This document shows, piece by piece, positions 48,102-57,664 of a stretch of DNA of 64,000 nt. Under the pieces are notes generated by a model. That model was not told the origin of the DNA. It saw only the letters and a list, made by a program, of their open reading frames with translations, and made no database searches. The translations under genes and the position numbers were made by a program. The stretch is taken from contig NZ_WPZO01000001.1 of NCBI RefSeq assembly GCF_013031355.1, positions 434,001 through 498,000 on the forward strand, read 5' to 3'. Each line of letters begins with the position of its first letter. The first letter of the stretch is position 1. The stretch comes from Ruegeria arenilitoris. Lineage in GTDB: Bacteria; Pseudomonadota; Alphaproteobacteria; Rhodobacterales; Rhodobacteraceae.

Positions 48102-48329
48102 TTAATCCTGCCAGAAGTAGCGGGTGTATTCATTGCGGGCCTGAAATCTGGTCAGGCCGACATCTTTCAGAAGCCTGTCGTCCAGATTGGACAAATTGAC
48201 TCGGCTACGGCGTTGGCGTTCCCACTGTGTCACAGTCGCCGCAAACCGCACGGCCAGCGCGGCGATCAGCGGCAGCCGGGGACTGTCGTTCAGCAGCATG
48301 AGGGCGGGGTTGTGCATTGCGCGTGTCAT
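48102..48329 (-). CDS. DUF1127 small protein
   Basis: A 75-aa protein with the DUF1127 (YjiS-like) C-terminal motif LSNLDDRLLKDVGLTRFQARNE. Short Arg-rich members of this family in alphaproteobacteria bind RNA or affect phosphate and carbon metabolism. A moderately hydrophobic helix (LPLIAALAVRFAATV) precedes the motif. AGGA lies 8 nt before the ATG at 48329. It is divergent from a MocR regulator and shares its intergenic operator region. Confidence 0.88.
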   Translation of the reverse strand: MTRAMHNPALMLLNDSPRLPLIAALAVRFAATVTQWERQRRSRVNLSNLDDRLLKDVGLTRFQARNEYTRYFWQD

Positions 48330-48352
48330 AGTGGGTATCCTTTCAAATTGTA

Positions 48353-48409
48353 TTGACACAAAGCATGAGTGTTCGGTATGAACGATTGATACATTCAGGA
48401 TTGTGTCAA
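48353..48409. promoter_or_regulatory. MocR promoter with inverted TTGACACAA sites
   Basis: TTGACACAA (48353-48361) and its exact reverse complement TTGTGTCAA (48401-48409) are 48 bp apart centre to centre. The left copy contains a consensus -35 TTGACA, followed after 18 bp by TATGAA (48377-48382), a good promoter for the MocR gene. Spaced half-sites are typical of MocR operators. Confidence 0.65.
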
Positions 48410-48428
48410 AATCAAAGGAAGAATTGTA

Positions 48429-49832
48429 ATGGATACAATTTGGCCAGAGTCACTACCGAAATCCAAGGGACCGAAGTACACTCTGGTCGCAGAAACAATC
48501 CGAAAAGCTATTGATAACAAATTACTGGAGGTCGGAACCAAGCTGCCTCCGGTGCGAGAACTTGCGTATCGGTTACAAATCACTCCAGGAACTGTCGCGC
48601 GAGCTTATACGATTCTAACCGATGAGGGATTGTTACAAGCCGAGGTTGGGCGTGGTACATTTGTGGCGCCTCCGAAATCGCCCATTCTGGACGATGTTTG
48701 GGCTAGGCAACTGCATCTGAGAGATGACAAATACAACGCCAATGTCAGCCTGTTCAGCCCGCGATTGGCGGATATGGGGCAGGTGTCTCTGATCCGTGAA
48801 TGTCTGCAGAAAGTTTCGCAAGCCGATCCGGGGCTGTTTTTGAACTATCCGACCCGAGACGCTTATCAACCCATGCGGCAGGCGGTGGTCGAGTGGCTGT
48901 CGGACCTGCCGCTGGGTGCGGTGACCCATGACGACATTGTACTGACACATGGGGGCCAGAATGGTTTGTGCCTGGTGTTTCAGACAATTCTGCGCGGACC
49001 CAAGCCTGTGGTTCTGGTTGAGGACCTGTCCTATGCCGGGTTCCGCCGTGCCGGAGAGCTGATGCGTGCCGATGTGGTCGGCGTGAAGATGGACAAATGG
49101 GGGGTCGATCCCACGGCCATGGAACATGTGCTGCGTCAAACTGCGGCCCAGGCTGTCTGCGTTTCGCCCGAAGTTCAGAACCCGACCGGCTCACACACGC
49201 CGCTTGAACGCCGAAAAGAGGTTGTTGAGGTCGCCCGGCGTTTTGATCTGCAGATCATCGAGGACGATTGCTATCGTATGGGCGACGCACGCGAACCCAG
49301 CTATCGGGCCTTGGCTCCCGAACGGGGGTGGCATGTGTCCTCGATCTCGAAAATCCTGACGCCATCGCTGCGAGTGGGGTTTGCTATTGCCCCCCGTGAA
49401 AGGAGCGTCGATCTGCGGCGGTCTGCGGAGTACGGGTATTTCGGTTTGGCCCAGCCTTTGGCAGAGCTGACCCGGCTGTTGCTGTCCGACCCCCGGACCC
49501 GTCAGATCGCCAAGGATGTGCGCGTTCGGATGGGCGACTATGTTCGTGTGGCAGTGAACGCGCTGGGTGGGTTTGACCTCAATTGGGCGCCGGATGTTCC
49601 CTTTGTCTGGCTCAACCTGCCGTCCGGCTGGCGTGCCGGCTCCTTCACGCGCGCGGCCGAGCGGGAAGGGATACAACTGCGGTCCGCCGATGAATTTGCC
49701 TTGCGCGACGGGCGAGCTCCAAATGCAGTGCGCATTGCGATGAATGGACATGTGTCGCTGGAGCGGTTTGAAGACGCGATGCAACGGTTACGCAGGCTGT
49801 TGGACAATCCACCCGAGCAAATCAGCGTCTAA
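48429..49832 (+). CDS. MocR/GntR-type regulator with aminotransferase domain
   Basis: A 467-aa protein: an N-terminal GntR winged helix (about 15-80; LPPVRELAYRLQITPGTVAR) fused to a fold-type I aminotransferase-like domain (about 100-460). The PLP-lysine lies in SSISKILTPSLRVGF, and QNPTGSHTP is the NPTG-type motif. MocR proteins sense PLP-linked amino compounds and usually control the divergent gene. Here that gene encodes only a DUF1127 protein, so the target is unclear. GGAAG precedes the start. Confidence 0.92.
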   Translation: MDTIWPESLPKSKGPKYTLVAETIRKAIDNKLLEVGTKLPPVRELAYRLQITPGTVARAYTILTDEGLLQAEVGRGTFVAPPKSPILDDVWARQLHLRDDKYNANVSLFSPRLADMGQVSLIRECLQKVSQADPGLFLNYPTRDAYQPMRQAVVEWLSDLPLGAVTHDDIVLTHGGQNGLCLVFQTILRGPKPVVLVEDLSYAGFRRAGELMRADVVGVKMDKWGVDPTAMEHVLRQTAAQAVCVSPEVQNPTGSHTPLERRKEVVEVARRFDLQIIEDDCYRMGDAREPSYRALAPERGWHVSSISKILTPSLRVGFAIAPRERSVDLRRSAEYGYFGLAQPLAELTRLLLSDPRTRQIAKDVRVRMGDYVRVAVNALGGFDLNWAPDVPFVWLNLPSGWRAGSFTRAAEREGIQLRSADEFALRDGRAPNAVRIAMNGHVSLERFEDAMQRLRRLLDNPPEQISV

Positions 49833-49900
49833 ATGTGGGGTAAAATAATACCTATTTTTTAACTTATTGAAATTACTCAATTTAAAAGAGTTTGCTGTTG

Positions 49901-49929
49901 TTGACCTGCGCAACACTCCCCTCTAAATA
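49901..49929 (+). promoter_or_regulatory. rplM promoter
   Basis: TTGACC (49901-49906) and TAAATA (49924-49929) are 17 bp apart, inside an AT-rich stretch 67 bp before the L13 start. The leader after it holds a GCCGC/GCGG hairpin that might be an autoregulatory site. Confidence 0.7.
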
Positions 49930-49995
49930 CGCTCCATCGAATTCGGGCCGCTCTGTCTTGGGGCGGTCTTTCACATCAAACAGGACTATCCTGCC

Positions 49996-50454
49996 ATGAA
50001 AACCTTTTCTGCAACACCTGCAGACATCGACAAGAAATGGATCCTGATCGACGCCGAGGGCGTTGTTCTGGGCCGTCTTGCCTCGATCGTCGCCATGCGC
50101 CTGCGTGGCAAGCACAAAGCGTCGTTCACCCCGAACATGGACATGGGCGACAACGTCATCGTGATCAACGCTGACAAAATCCAGATGACCGGCAAGAAGC
50201 GCGAAGAGAACTTCTACTGGCACACTGGCCACCCGGGCGGCATCAAGTCGCGTACCAAGCAGCAGATCCTCGAGGGTGCACACCCCGAGCGCGTCGTGAC
50301 CCAAGCGGTCAAGCGTATGCTGCCGGGCAACCGTTTGTCGCGTCAGCAAATGACCAACCTGCGCGTTTACGCCGGTGCCGAGCACCCGCACGAAGCCCAG
50401 GCCCCCGAAGTTCTGGACGTTAAGTCCATGAACAAGAAAAACACCCGGAGCTAA
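49996..50454 (+). CDS. rplM: 50S ribosomal protein L13
   Basis: A 152-aa primary rRNA-binding protein of the large subunit. Typical blocks are [38 protein letters not shown] and [12 protein letters not shown]. Standard rplM-rpsI operon order follows, with 6 bp between the genes. Strong promoter upstream. Confidence 0.98.
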   Translation: MKTFSATPADIDKKWILIDAEGVVLGRLASIVAMRLRGKHKASFTPNMDMGDNVIVINADKIQMTGKKREENFYWHTGHPGGIKSRTKQQILEGAHPERVVTQAVKRMLPGNRLSRQQMTNLRVYAGAEHPHEAQAPEVLDVKSMNKKNTRS

Positions 50455-50460
50455 TGACCG

Positions 50461-50946
50461 ATGGCTGATCAGATCAATACTCTCGAAGAGCTGAGCGCCG
50501 TCGCAGGCGTTGAAACCGTGGCCGAAGAAGTCATCGTGCGTGAACCCGTACGTGACGAGCTGGGCCGTTCCTACGCCACCGGCAAGCGTAAAGACGCTGT
50601 TGCACGCGTTTGGATCAAGCCGGGTTCCGGCAAGGTCACCGTGAACGGCAAAGACCAGGACAAGTACTTCGCGCGTCCCGTTCTGCAGCTGATCCTGCGC
50701 CAGCCGTTCCAGGTTGCCGGTGTCGAAGGTGAATTCGACGTTGTCGCAACCGTTAAAGGCGGTGGCCTGACCGGTCAGGCCGGTGCGGTCAAGCACGGCA
50801 TCTCGAAAGCTCTGCAGCTGTACGATCCGTCGCTGCGTGGCGCGCTGAAAGCTGCAGGCTTCCTGACCCGCGACAGCCGCGTTGTGGAACGTAAGAAATA
50901 CGGTAAGCGCAAAGCGCGTCGTTCGTTCCAGTTCTCCAAGCGTTAA
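50461..50946 (+). CDS. rpsI: 30S ribosomal protein S9
   Basis: A 161-aa small-subunit protein. An acidic N-terminal extension of about 37 residues, common in alphaproteobacteria, precedes the S9 core ([20 protein letters not shown]), and the basic tail ends [11 protein letters not shown], whose last Arg reaches the P site. A clear terminator follows. Confidence 0.98.
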   Translation: MADQINTLEELSAVAGVETVAEEVIVREPVRDELGRSYATGKRKDAVARVWIKPGSGKVTVNGKDQDKYFARPVLQLILRQPFQVAGVEGEFDVVATVKGGGLTGQAGAVKHGISKALQLYDPSLRGALKAAGFLTRDSRVVERKKYGKRKARRSFQFSKR

Positions 50947-50967
50947 TCGCTGCGGAATACGACTTTC

Positions 50968-50996
50968 AAAGGGCTCGCTTGCGCGGGCCCTTTTTC
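50968..50996 (+). terminator. Terminator of rplM-rpsI
   Basis: AAAGGGCTCGC and GCGGGCCCTTT pair almost perfectly around TTGC, followed by TTTTT. It ends the ribosomal operon just before the convergent transporter operon. Confidence 0.9.
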
Positions 50997-51003
50997 TGTT
51001 TGG

Positions 51004-52164
51004 CTATTCTTCATAAACCAGTTTCCAGGTTCCGTTTTCCACCACGCTGACAAATACGGTGTCAGCCCCCTGATGATCGTCCGGTCCATAGGTCATGCGG
51101 TTTCCAACCAGATCGTCTTGATAGTCCAGACTTTCCATGGCCGCGATAAAGCTCTCATGGGTCAGATCGGGCCCAGCGGCCTCCAGCGCTTTGACCATCA
51201 TTTCGGCGGCGGAATAACCCAGCATTGAAAACCCGACGGGGTCTTCACCGGTTGCGGCCTTGTATTCCTCGATAAAGGCAGCAGGCACGGGATCATCTGC
51301 GCGCGCCCACAGGTCCTGCCATGAGGCGGCGGCGTAGAACCCATCCGTCACTCCGCCCGGAACCTGAGCGACCACGGTCAGAAAACTTGCTGCGGTGCCC
51401 ATGAATTTCATATCGGTCAGGCCCATCTTTTTGGCCGTGCCAACAACCGTGATGGCCTGACGCACACCCAGGGCAATTGTGACGATATCGCAGCCTTCTT
51501 CCTTGAGCTTGCTGAGTGAGCCAACAAAGTCGGTTTCATCCGGCTTGTGCGTCGTCTCGGCCACGAAGGCGATACCAGCCTCTTCAGCACCAGCCTTACT
51601 GCCTTCCAGAATCTCTTCGCCGAAGTCTGTGGGCAAATACATGGTGCAAACGTTCTGCGACCCGAATTGGTCTGCCAGATATTTCACGCCGATACGGCTT
51701 TGGTCAAAATAGGTAGAGAAGGAGGTGAACTTATTCTTAATCGGCTCCTGCAACATCTGGGTTGATGCCGTCAGCGGGGCAACGTTCGGAATGCCCTTGG
51801 GATCCAGCAGTTTGAACCCGGCCAAGTTCATAGGGGTGCCCAAGGATTGCAGCATGGCGAACACCTTGTCGCGGTTCAGCAGCTTGTTATAGCCCTGCAT
51901 CGCGCGCGGCATCTGATAGCCGTTATCCTCGACCACATAGCGGATGGTGCGGCCATGCACACCTCCGGCTGCGTTGACCCGGTCGAACACCACGTTTGCG
52001 CCTTTGGTCGCCGGCACGCCGACGGCGGCGAAAATACCGCTCAGGTCGTTGACCGAGCCGATGACGATCTCGTCATCCGTAACGCCCTGAGTCTGCGCTG
52101 AAGCCAAGGTTGCGGACACCGTCAAAACGGCGGCTGTAGCCGGGCCTTTGATCCCTTTGGTCAT
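51004..52164 (-). CDS. Branched-chain-type ABC transporter substrate-binding protein
   Basis: A 386-aa periplasmic protein of the LivK/Peripla_BP_6 family. A signal peptide (GPATAAVLTVSATLASAQ) precedes VTDDEIVIGSVNDLSGIFAA, the usual family start. It ends the minus-strand operon livH-livM-livG-livF-ligase-binding protein. The ligand may be an amino acid, but the co-encoded acyl-CoA ligase suggests a carboxylic acid. Confidence 0.93.
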   Translation of the reverse strand: MTKGIKGPATAAVLTVSATLASAQTQGVTDDEIVIGSVNDLSGIFAAVGVPATKGANVVFDRVNAAGGVHGRTIRYVVEDNGYQMPRAMQGYNKLLNRDKVFAMLQSLGTPMNLAGFKLLDPKGIPNVAPLTASTQMLQEPIKNKFTSFSTYFDQSRIGVKYLADQFGSQNVCTMYLPTDFGEEILEGSKAGAEEAGIAFVAETTHKPDETDFVGSLSKLKEEGCDIVTIALGVRQAITVVGTAKKMGLTDMKFMGTAASFLTVVAQVPGGVTDGFYAAASWQDLWARADDPVPAAFIEEYKAATGEDPVGFSMLGYSAAEMMVKALEAAGPDLTHESFIAAMESLDYQDDLVGNRMTYGPDDHQGADTVFVSVVENGTWKLVYEE

Positions 52165-52190
52165 TACTTCTCCTCCCTGTTCAAATTTCC

Positions 52191-54077
52191 TTATTTGTAC
52201 ATGTCTTCAATAAGATACGCGTGTTTCTGTTCCACAAAGCTGCGTTTCAGTTTCATCGTCGCGGTCAGCTCGTCGTCGTCGGCGGTCAGTAGTACATCGA
52301 TCAGGCGGAAATCCTTGATCTGTTCTACGCGGGCGAATTCCTTGTTGACCGCAGCGACTTCGACCTCGATCTTATCCTTGACCTCGGGCGCTGCGCAGAG
52401 CGAGGCGAAACTCGAAAACGGAATTTTCTGATCCTGCGCGAATTTCTCGACGTTTTCCTGATCGATCATGATCAGGGCGGTCAGATATTTCCGCGCGTCC
52501 CCAATAATCACCGCGTCCGAGATGTAGGGGCTAAACTTCAACCGGCTTTCGATCTCGGCTGGGGTGATGTTCTTGCCACCTGCGGTGATGATGATGTCCT
52601 TCAGCCGTCCGGTGATGGTGACAAACCCCTCATCATCGATATGGCCCAGATCGCCAGTCCTCAGCCAGCCATCAGCGGTGAAGCTTTCGGCCGTTTTGGC
52701 ATTGTTGCGCCAATAACCCTGAAAGATGTTCAGGCCTTTCAGTTGGATTTCACCTTCATCCGAAATACGGATGTCATTGCTGGCGATGGCCTGACCAACG
52801 GTGCCGATCTTGTTGGCCTCAACGCTGTTTAGGGTCGCCAACCCCGAGGTTTCGGTCATCCCGAACCCCTCGACCAGCGGCACACCAATGGCCCAATACC
52901 ATCGCAACAATTCGGGCGAGATTGGCGCCGCCCCGCTGCCACCGCGGCGCAATTTGTCCATTCCCAACATCCGCCGCAGGTTGCGCAACACCAGACGATC
53001 CCACAGCCAGAACCGCGCTGAAACACTGGCCGGTACAGGCTGGCCTGCACATATATACTCGGCCCGAGCAATCCCGGCCTTCAGGGCCATCCGATACGCA
53101 GCGCGGCCCGTCGGGGTGGCGTCTTGCGTCATGATCTGGACATGAGAATAAATCTTCTCCCATACACGCGGCACGGCGACGAAAGTGGTGGGAGAGACCT
53201 CTTGCAGGTTAGCGAAAACCGTCTCGGGGCTTTCGGCGAAGTTCACCACGCATTTCGCTGCCAGAGGGAAATAGATCGAAACCGCGCGTTCGAGGATATG
53301 GCAGAGCGGCAGGAAACAGAGCTGTTCGTCGGTTTCAAAGGCGGGCAGGGCGCGGGCGCCGCTTTCTATGGCGGCCAGAATGTTCTCGTGGCTCAGCATG
53401 GCGCCCTTGGGCTTGCCAGTGGTGCCCGAGGTGTAGATCAGCAGCGCTGTGTCCTGAGGGGACGCCAGCGCCAGCTCGGCCTCGAACCGTGTCGGGTCTT
53501 CGGTCTCGGCCTGTTGTCCCAGCTTATACAGATCGTCAATCATCATGCAGCGGGGATGGGTCAGGTCGTGCAAGCCCTCATCTTCAAGAATGATGATTTT
53601 CAGCAGGCCCGGAACCTCGGTTTCGACCTCAAGGTATTTGTCCAGCTGTTCCTCGTTTTCGACGATCAGGAACCGGCTGTCGCTGTCATTGATCAGGTAG
53701 TTCAACTGATTGGCTGAATCCGTCGTGTACACGCCCGACACGATGCCGCCGACGGCCTGAATGCCCATGTCGAACCAGGCCCATTCCTTTCGGTCTTCGG
53801 ACAGGATCGAAACGACTTCACCGCGTTTGAGGCCTAGCTTGCGCAAGGCCAGCCCGATCCATTTGGCGTGCTGCCAATAGTCGGTCCACGAATAGGATCT
53901 CCAGATCCCAAGATCCTTTTCACGATGCGCGGTCCGGTCCCCCAGCGCGGCACAGCGTTTCTGAAAAAGTTGGGTGACGGTGGTGCATTCGTCCACATGC
54001 ACCGGGCGCTGACCGGCGGTGGCGTTGAACCAGACGCCGTTGATGTTGGTCTGAGGGGGCAGGGTGCTGATATTCAA
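52191..54077 (-). CDS. Long-chain acyl-CoA synthetase (AMP-forming)
   Basis: A 628-aa adenylate-forming enzyme. The P-loop motif YTSGTTGKPKGAM (about 222), EGFGMTET (about 415), GWLRTGDLG and the C-terminal GGKNITPAEIE with a final Lys region show an active acyl-CoA ligase. It activates a carboxylic acid, probably fatty or aromatic, with ATP and CoA. Lying between livF and the binding protein, it may trap the imported substrate as its CoA ester. Confidence 0.93.
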   Translation of the reverse strand: MNISTLPPQTNINGVWFNATAGQRPVHVDECTTVTQLFQKRCAALGDRTAHREKDLGIWRSYSWTDYWQHAKWIGLALRKLGLKRGEVVSILSEDRKEWAWFDMGIQAVGGIVSGVYTTDSANQLNYLINDSDSRFLIVENEEQLDKYLEVETEVPGLLKIIILEDEGLHDLTHPRCMMIDDLYKLGQQAETEDPTRFEAELALASPQDTALLIYTSGTTGKPKGAMLSHENILAAIESGARALPAFETDEQLCFLPLCHILERAVSIYFPLAAKCVVNFAESPETVFANLQEVSPTTFVAVPRVWEKIYSHVQIMTQDATPTGRAAYRMALKAGIARAEYICAGQPVPASVSARFWLWDRLVLRNLRRMLGMDKLRRGGSGAAPISPELLRWYWAIGVPLVEGFGMTETSGLATLNSVEANKIGTVGQAIASNDIRISDEGEIQLKGLNIFQGYWRNNAKTAESFTADGWLRTGDLGHIDDEGFVTITGRLKDIIITAGGKNITPAEIESRLKFSPYISDAVIIGDARKYLTALIMIDQENVEKFAQDQKIPFSSFASLCAAPEVKDKIEVEVAAVNKEFARVEQIKDFRLIDVLLTADDDELTATMKLKRSFVEQKHAYLIEDMYK

Positions 54078-54081
54078 CCGC

Positions 54082-54855
54082 TCACCTCCACGTCTTTTTG
54101 CGTTTCCAACGGCGGGTTTCCCGCGCGCCGTCTTCCCGCACGCCCAGATAGAAGTTCTGGATGTCCTCGGACTGCATCAACACATCTGCCGCGCCGTCCA
54201 TGACGATGCGGCCGACTTCCATCACATAGCCGTGTTGGGCCAGTTCCAGCGCCGCTTTGGCGTTTTGTTCGACAAGCATCATGGTCACGTTCTGTTCGTC
54301 GTTCAGGCGCTTGAGGATTCCAAAGATTTCCTGCACCAGCAGTGGGGACAGGCCTAGAGACGGCTCGTCCAGCAGCATGATCTTCGGGTTCGCCATCAGA
54401 CCGCGGCCGATGGCCAGCATCTGTTGCTGGCCGCCCGACAGGGTTCCGGCCTCTTGGGTGCGCCGTTCCTTCAGGATGGGAAAGTAGGTAAACACCAGTT
54501 CCCGATTGTGGTCGATCCGGGATTTGTCGGCCAAGGTATAAGCACCGAGGTTGAGGTTTTCATCGACTGACATCAAGGGAAAGACCTCACGCCCTTCGGG
54601 GACGTGAACGATGCCCATCTCGACAACCTTATGCGGCTCGGACCCCTGTATTTCGGTGCCGTCAAAGGTAATCTTGCCTTTTTCCGGGTCCATCACGCCC
54701 GAGACGGTTTTCATCAGGGTCGTCTTTCCCGCACCATTCGCCCCCAAGATCGAGACGATCTGCCCGCGATGCACGTCCAGTGACACGCCGCGGATGGCCA
54801 TGATCGGGCCATAGAAGCTTTCGACGTTGCGGATGGTCAGGACGGGATCGCTCAT
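54082..54855 (-). CDS. livF: Liv-type ABC transporter ATPase LivF
   Basis: A 257-aa ATPase with Walker A GANGAGKTT, signature LSGGQQQML and Walker B IMLLDEPSLGL, in the short LivF class. The C-terminus is unusually basic (ETRRWKRKKTWR). It overlaps livG by 4 nt; the ligase gene follows after 4 bp. Confidence 0.95.
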   Translation of the reverse strand: MSDPVLTIRNVESFYGPIMAIRGVSLDVHRGQIVSILGANGAGKTTLMKTVSGVMDPEKGKITFDGTEIQGSEPHKVVEMGIVHVPEGREVFPLMSVDENLNLGAYTLADKSRIDHNRELVFTYFPILKERRTQEAGTLSGGQQQMLAIGRGLMANPKIMLLDEPSLGLSPLLVQEIFGILKRLNDEQNVTMMLVEQNAKAALELAQHGYVMEVGRIVMDGAADVLMQSEDIQNFYLGVREDGARETRRWKRKKTWR

Positions 54856-55616
54856 GAGGCTTTCCCCAGATAGGCCTCGACCACGGCGGGGTGGGATTGC
54901 ACCTCTGCGGGCGTGCCAAGCGCCAGTTTTGCGCCGTCGGCCATGGCCAAAACCCTGTCGGACACGCCCGAGACCAGCCCCATGTCATGTTCGACCATCA
55001 ACACGGTGATACCCATCTGCCGCCGAATATCGTCGATCCACCAGCGCATGTCCGTGGTCTCTTCAACCGACAGCCCCGAGGCCGGTTCATCCAGCAACAA
55101 TAGCTTGGGATCGGTGGCCAGCGCGCGCGCAACCTCAACCACCTTGCGCACGCCATACGGCAGGCCCGAGATCATCTTGTCGCGGTAAGCCTGCAGATCG
55201 AGGAAATCAATGATCTCTTCGACCTCTTCGCGATTTTCGACTTCTTGCCGCCGGGCCGAGGGCAGGAACAATACCTCGGACAGCAGGTTGGTGCGGCGAT
55301 GCCGATGCCGTCCGACCAGAAGGTTCTGCAGAACAGTTGCGTGCTCGAACAGCTCGATATTCTGGAACGTACGCGCCACGCCATAGGCCGCCACGCCCGA
55401 GGGTTTAACCTGCAGCAGATTGTGGCCGTCAAAGTGGATCGCCCCGGTGAAAGGGTCATAGAACCGCGATATCAGGTTGAAGACGGTGGACTTGCCCGCA
55501 CCGTTCGGACCGACGATTGCAAAGACCTCACCTTGTTCGACCGAGAAGGACAGATCGTTGACCGCAACCAGGCCGCCGAATTTCAGGGTGACGTTTTCGA
55601 ACTCCAACAGGCTCAT
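54852..55616 (-). CDS. livG: Liv-type ABC transporter ATPase LivG
   Basis: A 254-aa ATPase with Walker A GPNGAGKST and Walker B LLLLDEPASGLS. Instead of the classic LSGGQ the signature reads ISGLPYGVRK, a variant common in the LivG class (usual form LSYGxQR). It couples by 4-nt overlaps to livM and livF. Confidence 0.95.
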   Translation of the reverse strand: MSLLEFENVTLKFGGLVAVNDLSFSVEQGEVFAIVGPNGAGKSTVFNLISRFYDPFTGAIHFDGHNLLQVKPSGVAAYGVARTFQNIELFEHATVLQNLLVGRHRHRRTNLLSEVLFLPSARRQEVENREEVEEIIDFLDLQAYRDKMISGLPYGVRKVVEVARALATDPKLLLLDEPASGLSVEETTDMRWWIDDIRRQMGITVLMVEHDMGLVSGVSDRVLAMADGAKLALGTPAEVQSHPAVVEAYLGKAS

Positions 55617-56710
55617 CGCAGGCGTTCCGTCTTGAGGTAGGATTTCTGGCGCTTGAACATGTCCTTTCGATAAAAGGGGAACAGCTCGAACCAGGTTCGA
55701 ATTTTCAGCCAGCGACCGTAAAGGCCCATCGGCTCGAACAGGATGAAGGCGATCAGGATCATTCCGAAGATCCCGAACTCCAACCCCGGAATGGCGACCG
55801 TGTTGCCACCGAACAGCGCACCCACGTATTCCTTTGAGATCGACAGGAATTGCGGCAGAAACCCGATCACGATGGCGCCAAGGAATGCGCCGTGGATCGA
55901 GCCCAGTCCACCGATCACGATCATCATCAGCAACTGGATTGAGATCAGAACGCTAAACGTCTCGTTGTTGAACGCACCTGCGTACATGCCCATCAGTGCG
56001 CCGGCCCAGCCGGTGATGGCACAGGACAGGGCGAACGAAGTCATCTTAGTGCGGGCAATATCGATCCCCATCGCCTGCGCCGAAATCTCGGAATCGCGCA
56101 CCGCGATGAAAGAGCGTCCCAAGGGCGCGCGCAGCAGGTTGATATAGCCGAGGGTGACCAGAACAGCGACACCCAGAACCAGCCAGAAGAATTGATCAGG
56201 GGTGGCCCAGCGGTCGACCAGATGGCCAAATATCTCGACACCGCCCAGATATTTGCCCGCCACGCCGCCCGTCAGCGGCTCGGCCAGAACGATCACGTCA
56301 TCCATCAGGATCGACAGCGCCATGGTAAAGATCGCCAGATAGATACCGTGCAGTCGCAGGGCTGGGATGGCGACCGTCACTCCGGCAATCCCCGTCAAGA
56401 TCCCGGCCAGAGGGAAGGCGACCAGAAACGGCACGCCCGCCTCAATCAGGATGACGTTGGCGTAACACCCAAAGGCCAAAAAGGCGGCATGACCCAGACT
56501 GACCTGCCCGGTATGGCCGGTCAGTACCATCAGGCCGAGCCCGGCGATGGCCCAGATCAGGACGTTTGTCAGTTCCCCTAGATAGAAATCGTCCAGCCAC
56601 CACGGTGCAGCGGCGACAATTGCCAGAAGGATCATGTAGAGGCTGAGCTGATAGCGATCCTTCCAGGGGCGGATATCCTGCAGATAGTCGGTTTTGAACA
56701 CGATCCGCAT
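55613..56710 (-). CDS. livM: Liv-type ABC transporter permease LivM
   Basis: A 365-aa inner-membrane permease with about ten hydrophobic helices. The family block GLMVLTGHTGQVSLGHAAF (about 58) and the cytoplasmic EAA-like RSFIAVRDSEISAQAMGID are characteristic. The N- and C-terminal ends are longer and more basic than usual (FPFYRKDMFKRQKSYLKTE). It follows livH by 4 bp. Confidence 0.95.
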   Translation of the reverse strand: MRIVFKTDYLQDIRPWKDRYQLSLYMILLAIVAAAPWWLDDFYLGELTNVLIWAIAGLGLMVLTGHTGQVSLGHAAFLAFGCYANVILIEAGVPFLVAFPLAGILTGIAGVTVAIPALRLHGIYLAIFTMALSILMDDVIVLAEPLTGGVAGKYLGGVEIFGHLVDRWATPDQFFWLVLGVAVLVTLGYINLLRAPLGRSFIAVRDSEISAQAMGIDIARTKMTSFALSCAITGWAGALMGMYAGAFNNETFSVLISIQLLMMIVIGGLGSIHGAFLGAIVIGFLPQFLSISKEYVGALFGGNTVAIPGLEFGIFGMILIAFILFEPMGLYGRWLKIRTWFELFPFYRKDMFKRQKSYLKTERLR

Positions 56711-56714
56711 GGTG

Positions 56715-57596
56715 CTAGACCTTCTTGACCCGAACCTGACTGAACAGGCCGTTGGGGCGGAAGATCAGCACCGCCAGCAACAGCGCGTAAGGCGCGATTT
56801 GACTGTAACCCGCAGCGATGTAACGGCTGGCAAAGGGTTCGATGACGCCGACGATCAACCCTCCGGCCAGTGCGCCCGGTAAGCTGCCAAGCCCGCCGAT
56901 CACTGCAGCAGCGAAGGCTTTGATCCCCAAAAGGCCGGTTGTCGGATCAACAGCGCCTTTGGCGGCGAACAACACGCCCGCAATACCGGCGACCACACCG
57001 GCCATGGCCCAGATAAATCCCTGAACACGTTTGACCGGAATGCCCATGTAATAGGCCGCCAACTGGTTCTGCGAAGCACCCTGCATCGCCAACCCAAGTT
57101 TTGTCCTGTTGAAGAACACATACATCCCCCACGTCAGCAAAACGGTGACGACGATGACGGCTACATCCTCCATTCCCAGGACAATGCCCCCAAACCGGAA
57201 TTCCTTTCCGGCCAGAGGGTTCTGCAGAGTTTGCGGCTCATGCCCCCATATCAGCCCGGCTACAAAGCGGATCACAAAGCCCAAAGCGATGGTCAGGATC
57301 ACCACCGCGGTCTGGCTTTCTCCGAACAGGCGACGGATGATCAGCCGGTCCAGCAGAAACCCAAGCGCGCCCATGATCCCCAGCGAGATCGGAAGCGCCA
57401 GCCAGAAGGGCAAACCCATATATTCAGTGTTAGTAAGCCCGATGGTGACAAAAGCGCCCAGCATCATGAAATCGCCCTGCGCGAAATTCACCGCCTCGGT
57501 CGCTTTGTAGATCAACACAAAACCAAGCGCGATCAGGCCATAGACACAGCCATTTGCCAGCCCGCTGATCAGCAGCTGCGCGTTGTCCAATTTCAC
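56715..57596 (-). CDS. livH: Liv-type ABC transporter permease LivH
   Basis: A 293-aa permease with about eight helices. The start MKLDNAQLLISGLANGCVYG, the block FAQGDFMMLGAFV and the GGLGSLPGALAGGLIVG segment are typical of LivH. It is the first gene of the transporter operon. The 68-bp gap before it contains hairpins, so the promoter may sit within or be shared with the upstream oxidoreductase gene. Confidence 0.95.
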   Translation of the reverse strand: MKLDNAQLLISGLANGCVYGLIALGFVLIYKATEAVNFAQGDFMMLGAFVTIGLTNTEYMGLPFWLALPISLGIMGALGFLLDRLIIRRLFGESQTAVVILTIALGFVIRFVAGLIWGHEPQTLQNPLAGKEFRFGGIVLGMEDVAVIVVTVLLTWGMYVFFNRTKLGLAMQGASQNQLAAYYMGIPVKRVQGFIWAMAGVVAGIAGVLFAAKGAVDPTTGLLGIKAFAAAVIGGLGSLPGALAGGLIVGVIEPFASRYIAAGYSQIAPYALLLAVLIFRPNGLFSQVRVKKV

Positions 57597-57610
57597 CCTC
57601 CCAGCCGGTA

Positions 57611-57655
57611 GGCCCGGCGTTTTGAACGCCCCGGAGGTCCTCCGTCACCCGGGGC
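57611..57655 (-). terminator. Tandem hairpins between oxidoreductase and livH
   Basis: GCCCCGG pairs with CCGGGGC (57628-57634 with 57649-57655) and, directly after, GGCGTT pairs with AACGCC around a 3-nt loop (57616-57630); the two overlap by a few bases and may be alternatives. No T tract follows, so this may be a processing or attenuation site and not a true terminator. Confidence 0.45.
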
Positions 57656-57664
57656 TTTGATCTA

